The notes under the pieces are model-generated. The model was given only the letters and a program-made list of their open reading frames with translations, made no database searches and was not told the origin of the DNA. 64,000 bases of DNA, from the NCBI RefSeq assembly GCF_015767635.1, contig NZ_CP065230.1, positions 3,348,001-3,412,000 on the forward strand, in the 5' to 3' direction. Numbering within the stretch: the stretch's first letter is position 1; each line of letters begins with the position of its first letter. Source of the DNA: Halomonas sp. A40-4. GTDB taxonomy: Bacteria > Pseudomonadota > Gammaproteobacteria > Pseudomonadales > Halomonadaceae. This document shows positions 63,441 to 64,000 of the stretch, one piece after another. Position numbers and translations under genes: made by a program.

Positions 63441-63788
63441 CTATTGGCCTTGCTGTAAACGCTGCACGCGGTCGTATAACGCCTTGGCACTTTCCACCGC
63501 AACGGTTTCGTTTTGATCCAGAGTAAGCATGCCATCTCGTCGCTCGTCACTGATGACGGCTTCCAACTCCGTTTGGTAGCGGCTTAGCAAGTGCTGAAGG
63601 TTCATGCGGATCATCGTCAGCTCTAACTCGAACTCTATTTTCAGGTTTTTGTTTCGATGCTTCTCATCAGGTGATTGGCTTGCCGTGATCATGGCTTCAA
63701 GGGTGTTGTTAATCTGCCTTTCCAGAGCGTTGAGCCTGGGAATTAAATCGTACACCACCTCATGGGCAGAAATGCTTTTTTGGCTCAT
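63441..63788 (-). CDS. Hypothetical protein downstream of flagellin
   Basis: 115 residues, soluble and almost wholly helical (LNALERQINNTLEAMITAS, FELELTMIRMNLQHLLSRYQ), suggesting a small coiled-coil protein. It starts 98 bases after the flagellin stop, behind the flagellin terminator, and is followed by the 63-residue gene. FlaG, FliT and similar export or chaperone genes often sit here, but the sequence does not show those families to me. Confidence 0.65.
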   Translation of the reverse strand: MSQKSISAHEVVYDLIPRLNALERQINNTLEAMITASQSPDEKHRNKNLKIEFELELTMIRMNLQHLLSRYQTELEAVISDERRDGMLTLDQNETVAVESAKALYDRVQRLQQGQ

Positions 63789-63828
63789 TGGGTCACTTCA
63801 GCCTATAACGCTTGCCGGTTTATCTCAT

Positions 63829-63853
63829 AAAAACGGGGCCTTGCGGCCCCGTT
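63829..63853 (-). terminator. Flagellin terminator
   Basis: AACGGGGCC and GGCCCCGTT pair around the loop GCAA on the minus strand, followed by TTTTT, 34 bases after the flagellin stop. Confidence 0.9.
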
Positions 63854-63886
63854 ATATGTCGATCAATCAGCCTATTGGCTAACCAA

Positions 63887-64000
63887 TTAGCCCAGCAGAG
63901 ACAGAACGTTCTGCGGCAGCTGGTTGGCCTGGGCCAGTACAGAAGTACCTGCCTGCTGCAGGATCTGTGCACGGGTCATATTAGCAACTTCAGTCGCGTA
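63887..64000 (-). CDS. fliC: Flagellin, C-terminal end (cut by window edge)
   Basis: Read on the minus strand, the last 37 codons are open from the window edge to TAA. The sequence [18 protein letters not shown] and the end [12 protein letters not shown] are the D0 helix found at the C-terminus of flagellins, which packs inside the filament. The rest of the gene lies to the right of the window. The fragment is too short to tell which flagellin paralogue it is. Confidence 0.93.
   Translation of the reverse strand, partial: YATEVANMTRAQILQQAGTSVLAQANQLPQNVLSLLG

Overview
The window reads as chromosome of a moderately GC-rich gammaproteobacterium, most likely a halophile of the Halomonadaceae (Halomonas/Vreelandella type). 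This is inferred from Pseudomonas-like gene orders (ribF-ileS-lspA-fkpB-ispH-minor pilins, ilvI-ilvH-ilvC-pssA, thiO next to a FimT-like pilin), acidic secreted proteins such as the iron-binding protein, and a type IV pilus plus polar-type flagellar genes. No database search was possible, so the genus is an inference. No insertion sequence, prophage, CRISPR array, integron or tRNA gene was seen; almost everything is core genome.

Layout. 1-5.4 kb: the end of a TRAP carboxylate transporter, then a ferric-iron ABC uptake system (permease, divergent ATPase and binding protein around a Fur-like site) and a tiny acidic lipoprotein. 5.5-10.9 kb: one complete rRNA operon on the minus strand (16S, 23S, 5S) with promoter, two boxA sites and processing stems. 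Its 16S-23S spacer has no tRNA, and a broken second 5S end with a duplicated terminator lies downstream. 11-16.8 kb: phosphatidylserine synthase and branched-chain amino acid synthesis (ilvC, divergent ilvY, ilvH, ilvI), with a structured leader before ilvI. 16.9-22.3 kb: clpB, pgeF, rluD and bamD. 22.6-26.6 kb: a chemoreceptor followed by a GGDEF-EAL cyclic-di-GMP protein. 26.6-38.7 kb: nadE, a PP0621-type protein, thiO, an isolated FimT-like pilin, trxB, aconitase, malic enzyme, a YeeE-type sulfur transporter and cnoX.

38.7-47.2 kb: a patB-like C-S lyase, a run of small poorly characterised genes (hot-dog thioesterase, DUF501, LOG and two unknowns), a DEDDh exonuclease overlapping a Sel1-repeat gene, tas, yaaA, an isochorismatase-like hydrolase and trpS. 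47.3-58.7 kb: on the minus strand, rpsT, murJ, ribF, ileS, lspA, fkpB and ispH run into a minor-pilin operon (pilE, fimU, pilV, pilW, pilX). That operon lacks pilY1, and its pilW carries a 9-bp tandem repeat coding for Gly-Asn-Asn. 59-64 kb: a cystine-type amino acid ABC transporter, a second chemoreceptor with a good FliA promoter, two small unknown proteins and the C-terminal end of a flagellin gene cut by the window edge.

The genes support surface motility and sensing (flagellin, two chemoreceptors, c-di-GMP, type IV pilus), envelope biogenesis (bamD, murJ, lspA, pssA), nutrient uptake (Fe, cystine, sulfur, carboxylates) and central metabolism. I found no convincing new defence or mobile system. 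The items most worth a second look are the pilW repeat and missing pilY1, the 5S relic with its foreign insert, the tRNA-less rRNA operon, the hairpin-rich ilvI leader, the hairpin before the YeeE gene, and the small unknown genes near 40-42 kb and beside flagellin.
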